Below the pieces are notes generated by a model that had not been told where the DNA came from, searched no databases, and was given only the letters and a program-made list of their open reading frames with translations. A program made the position numbers and the translations under genes. Below, in pieces: positions 4,961 to 7,428 of a stretch of DNA of 7,428 nt. Location: the NCBI GenBank assembly GCA_948438565.1, contig CAOJLW010000111.1, positions 1 to 7,428 on the forward strand, read 5' to 3'. How positions within the stretch are numbered: position 1 is the first letter of the stretch; each line of letters begins with the position of its first letter. The DNA is from an uncultured Lachnospiraceae bacterium (lineage in GTDB: Bacteria > Bacillota > Clostridia > Lachnospirales > Lachnospiraceae).

Positions 4961-6643
4961 TTATTTGGTTTCAGGCCGTTTTAGGTTTTCAAGTCCGGCT
5001 CGGTTAATGGCGGCGGTCAAAGCGTGGATGGAGGCTTTGATAATATCCTCATCCATGCCTACGCCCCAGATCAGTTGATCGTGCGCCGTGATTCCAACGT
5101 AGGCCAGAGCTTTGGAAGAAGAACCGCGGGAAAGCGCATGCTCTGTGTATTCCGTCAATTCATACGTAATGTTAAAATGTTTCTTGATGGCAATGCTGAT
5201 GGCGTCCAGACGCCCGTTTCCATTGGCGACGACTACATCGGCGCCCTCCGGCGTAGTGATGGTAACCGTTGCTTCGATACCGTCATGCTGCCGGAAATGG
5301 AATTCCGGAATATGAAAGCTGCTGGTGATGTTGCGGTAGGTTTCCTTGAAAATCTTGTAAATCCGTTCCGCATCCAGTTCGCTGTGCTCTTTGTCAGAAA
5401 TGTCTTTGACCAGATAGCCGAATTCCTCTTTCATCCGATCCGGCAGGGAAATGCCGTAAGTCTGTTTTAAAACATAGCTTACGCCGCCTTTGCCCGATTG
5501 GCTGTTGATTCGGATGACGTCCGAATCATAGGTGCGACCGACGTCTTTGGGATCAATGGGCAGATAGGGAACCGTCCAGTACGGATCGACGCCCAAAGCG
5601 TGGTGAGCCATGCCTTTGGAAATCGCATCCTGATGAGAACCGGAAAACGCCGTAAATACAAGATCTCCGGCATATGGCTGGCGCATAGAGACGTCCATAT
5701 GCGTCAGGGATTCATAGGTTTGCCGGATTTCTTTCATATTGTGGAAATTCAGCATGGGATCGACACCCAGCGAATACATATTCATAGCCAGCGTGACGAT
5801 ATCGACATTTCCAGTGCGTTCGCCGTTGCCAAATAAGGTTCCTTCAATACGGTCTGCGCCTGCCAGCAGGCCAAGCTCCGCGTCGCTGATGCCGCTGCCC
5901 CGGTCATTATGGGGATGTAGGGAAATCAGTACGCTGTCCCGGTAATTTAGGTTTTTATCGAAGTATTCCACCTGGCTTGCAAATACATGGGGCATGGAGT
6001 ACTGTACGGTAGAAGGCAGGTTGATAATTGCTTTTCGTTCCGGCGTCGGCTGCCAGACGTCCAATACGGCGTTGCAGACTTCCAGTGCGTAATCCATCTC
6101 CGTGCCGGTAAAGCTTTCCGGGGAATATTCAAAAGAGATATTTCCTTTTTCCTGTTTGGACAGATCGTAAACCAGTTTTGCGCCGTCTACGGCGATTTTT
6201 TTGATTTCCTCTTTTGATTTTTGGAACACCTGTTCACGTTGCGCGACCGAGGTGGAATTGTATACGTGTACGATTACGTTTGGCGCGCCGTCAATCGCTT
6301 CAAAGGTACGTTTGATAATATGTTCCCGCGCCTGCGTCAATACCTGTACCGTGACGTCCTCCGGAATCATATTCCGTTCAATAATCGTGCGCAAAAATTG
6401 GTATTCTGTTTCGGAAGCGGCAGGAAAACCGACTTCGATATGCTGAAAGCCGATATCCACCAGCATCTGATAAAATTTGACCTTTTCCTCCAGGTTCATC
6501 GGTTCAATCAAAGCCTGGTTGCCGTCGCGCAAGTCAACGCTGCACCAGACGGGGGCTTTCGCCACATGGTCTTTTTTGACCCAGTCGTAGCAGTCGGACG
6601 GCGGCATGAAATACATTTTTTTGTACTTTTCAAATCCCTTCAT
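4961..6643 (-). CDS. leuA: 2-isopropylmalate synthase
   Basis: A 560-residue enzyme that condenses acetyl-CoA with 2-oxoisovalerate to give 2-isopropylmalate, the first committed step of leucine biosynthesis. Its length and sequence fit the longer LeuA type (as in Corynebacterium) rather than the roughly 510-residue form. The TIM-barrel catalytic domain starts with WCSVDLRDGNQAL (LRDGNQAL at 38-45), whose Arg39 and Asp40 are the catalytic and metal-binding pair. HPHNDRG carries the metal ligands His243 and His245, and GNGERTGN (272-279) is the next conserved loop. A C-terminal regulatory domain (about 430-560) would bind leucine for feedback inhibition. AGAGAGGA (6653-6660) precedes the ATG by about 10 nt. 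The gene is monocistronic here, convergent with the kinase gene by 4 nt, and headed by a leucine T-box. Confidence 0.98.
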   Translation of the reverse strand: MKGFEKYKKMYFMPPSDCYDWVKKDHVAKAPVWCSVDLRDGNQALIEPMNLEEKVKFYQMLVDIGFQHIEVGFPAASETEYQFLRTIIERNMIPEDVTVQVLTQAREHIIKRTFEAIDGAPNVIVHVYNSTSVAQREQVFQKSKEEIKKIAVDGAKLVYDLSKQEKGNISFEYSPESFTGTEMDYALEVCNAVLDVWQPTPERKAIINLPSTVQYSMPHVFASQVEYFDKNLNYRDSVLISLHPHNDRGSGISDAELGLLAGADRIEGTLFGNGERTGNVDIVTLAMNMYSLGVDPMLNFHNMKEIRQTYESLTHMDVSMRQPYAGDLVFTAFSGSHQDAISKGMAHHALGVDPYWTVPYLPIDPKDVGRTYDSDVIRINSQSGKGGVSYVLKQTYGISLPDRMKEEFGYLVKDISDKEHSELDAERIYKIFKETYRNITSSFHIPEFHFRQHDGIEATVTITTPEGADVVVANGNGRLDAISIAIKKHFNITYELTEYTEHALSRGSSSKALAYVGITAHDQLIWGVGMDEDIIKASIHALTAAINRAGLENLKRPETK

Positions 6644-6680
6644 AAATATAAATCCTCTCTTTCTATAGCGTTACAACAAT

Positions 6681-6716
6681 AAAAAAAGCCTTGCGTCTCT
6701 ATGCATAGAGACGTAA
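6681..6716 (-). terminator. T-box terminator hairpin of the leuA leader
   Basis: On the minus strand TTACGTCTCTAT (6705-6716) and ATAGAGACGCAA (6691-6702) form a long stem with one A-C mismatch. GGC and seven T's (6681-6687) follow. It lies 38 nt upstream of the leuA start and 10 nt after the T-box sequence, as expected for the terminator that competes with the antiterminator. Confidence 0.9.
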
Positions 6717-6958
6717 GACAGCTTACGCGGTACCACTCTAATTCATGAAAAATCATGCGCTCATTCGATACGGGATCCATATGTCCTTATATCGTTCCCG
6801 GATAACGGCGGGAGGCCGTCTGCACCTACTCGAATCGACATCTGTTTCAGGCAGAGACTCCAAGGCGAGTTCCCCATCCTCCGTCTGCTGCCTCACAGCG
6901 ACCGGCAGCTCTCTGAAATCAGGAAAAACAGGTACTATTCCTCTTCCACGTCTTTTCG
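6681..6958 (-). promoter_or_regulatory. T-box riboswitch, leucine-specific (specifier CUC), controlling leuA
   Basis: A complete T-box leader of about 280 nt that senses uncharged tRNA-Leu. In order on the minus strand: an AGTA motif in GAATAGTACC; Stem I with base pairing CTGTTT/AAACAG; AGAGAGC; a distal hairpin with GCTGCC/GGCAGC arms (6904-6909 and 6887-6892); then the specifier context GAA-CTC-GCC, with CTC at 6867-6869. The T-box sequence AGAGTGGTACCGCG (6726-6739) matches the consensus AGGGTGGTACCGCG at 13 of 14 positions and holds the TGGTACC bulge that pairs with the tRNA acceptor end. The terminator follows. The specifier codon was placed by analogy with the tyrS leader pattern GAA-codon-ACC. 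CUC encodes leucine, which matches the downstream gene. Uncharged tRNA binding would favour readthrough into leuA. Confidence 0.95.
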
Positions 6959-6964
6959 CATTTC

Positions 6965-6993
6965 ATCATAACATATTTATTTTCGGAGGTAAA
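6965..6993 (-). promoter_or_regulatory. promoter of the leuA T-box leader
   Basis: On the minus strand, -35 TTTACC (6988-6993), a 17-bp spacer and -10 TATGAT (6965-6970). It sits directly upstream of the first T-box elements, giving a start near 6958. Confidence 0.7.
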
Positions 6994-7093
6994 GGGGGCG
7001 GCGTGGATTTTTTTATGGTAATTTATAACGCGTGGCAGTATAGTTTGGATGGAGGGGTGTCTGATTGTAAAATATAAAAAAGGCGGTGTTGTG
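6994..7093. other. intergenic region between the leuA promoter and the right-hand gene
   Basis: No clear plus-strand promoter is visible for the gene at 7094. TATAGT at 7039-7044 is a possible -10, but the sequence 17 bp upstream of it is not a recognisable -35. The open frame of the right-hand gene extends back to an ATG at 7049, which has no good ribosome binding site. Confidence 0.35.
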
Positions 7094-7408
7094 ATGATTC
7101 AAAGAAAAGATTTGCTGGCGTTTCCCTATTATAAAAAAGAGGAATTTACCGGGAGCTATTGCGGGATGCGGTATTTGATCCGGCGGGAACAGGATGGAGA
7201 GGAAACGCTGTTTTGCGTCTATACCTGGCCGGGTCCCTATAATTTTGCGTCTACGCCGGAGGAAAAGAAAACGGAGCGAAGGTTTCCGTTCATGGAACAG
7301 TCCCTCGAAAAGATTGCTGAATATCTGAATCGCATATATCTGGAACAAGAGGGACAATGGTCGCAGTCCTGGGCGTCAAATGGGCTATTTGCCGATAATT
7401 TTATGTAA
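7094..7408 (+). CDS. small conserved-looking protein of unknown function, 104 aa
   Basis: I do not recognise a characterised family. The protein starts MIQRKDLLAFPYYKKEEFTG and contains GMRYLIRRE, VYTWPGPYNF, PEEKKTERRFPF and a C-terminal helix ending in ASNGLFADNFM. It is rich in aromatic residues, with no signal peptide, membrane segment or metal motif, and looks like a small alpha/beta soluble protein. From memory, short Lachnospiraceae proteins with the pattern RKDLL-PYYKK-TGS-GMRY and WPGPY exist and are sometimes labelled as acetyltransferase-related; I see no acetyl-CoA binding motif to support that. The ATG at 7094 is chosen because AAAAGGCGG (7078-7086) precedes it at 7 nt. The frame is open to an ATG at 7049, which would add 15 residues. 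The gene is divergent from leuA, with no visible link to leucine metabolism. Confidence 0.75.
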   Translation: MIQRKDLLAFPYYKKEEFTGSYCGMRYLIRREQDGEETLFCVYTWPGPYNFASTPEEKKTERRFPFMEQSLEKIAEYLNRIYLEQEGQWSQSWASNGLFADNFM

Positions 7409-7428
7409 AAATCGTCAGATTCCATAAA

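Noticed and set aside
5024..6682. Several open frames on the plus strand (for example 5024-5470, 5498-5836, 6221-6682)
   Set aside because: They lie antisense to leuA, whose motifs and length are certain. They have no family features and reflect codon bias of leuA.
6745..7077. 110-codon plus-strand frame
   Set aside because: It covers the antisense of the T-box leader and the leuA promoter; the RNA element explains the sequence.

Overview
This window looks like ordinary chromosomal DNA from a low-to-mid GC Firmicute of class Clostridia, most likely family Lachnospiraceae. That placement is an inference. It rests on Gram-positive style ribosome binding sites (AGGAG types), a T-box leader in front of leuA, the long (560 aa) form of 2-isopropylmalate synthase, a lipobox protein, and small conserved-looking proteins of a kind I associate with this family. 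Nothing here is a mobile element, CRISPR array, rRNA or tRNA gene that I can support.

Left part (1-1100): an uncharacterised acidic protein (about 116-1012, plus strand) whose 5' end looks broken. The reading frame continues upstream of its first usable start but hits a stop at 86-88, and the first 88 bases are clearly AT-richer. A hairpin terminator with A/T-tracts on both sides follows at 1050-1093. Bases 1100-1242 hold no gene I can defend. A 75 aa unknown protein lies on the minus strand (1243-1470) with its own promoter and a 5'-UTR stem-loop.

Middle part (1560-4956, plus strand): a probable three-gene operon made of a TPR-repeat lipoprotein, the ribosome-associated GTPase HflX (start and stop overlap as ATGA), and a PfkB-family 1-phosphofructokinase/hexose kinase 43 nt further on. 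In front of the lipoprotein is a possible 21-codon leader ORF with a good Shine-Dalgarno site. Its stop overlaps the lipoprotein start, and it contains a hairpin followed by five T's. This is the most unusual structure in the window.

Right part (4961-7020, minus strand): leuA, convergent with the kinase gene and separated from its stop by 4 nt. Its predicted terminator lies inside the last codons of the kinase gene. A complete T-box riboswitch with a CUC (leucine) specifier, the T-box sequence, a terminator and a promoter precedes leuA, so leucine-tRNA charging very likely controls it. At the right edge a 104 aa unknown protein (7094-7408, plus strand) points away from leuA.

Functionally, only leuA and its leader form a clearly understood regulatory unit (leucine biosynthesis). 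The HflX operon mixes ribosome rescue/splitting, a surface TPR lipoprotein and sugar-phosphate metabolism with no obvious shared pathway. I see no strong evidence of a new multi-gene system.
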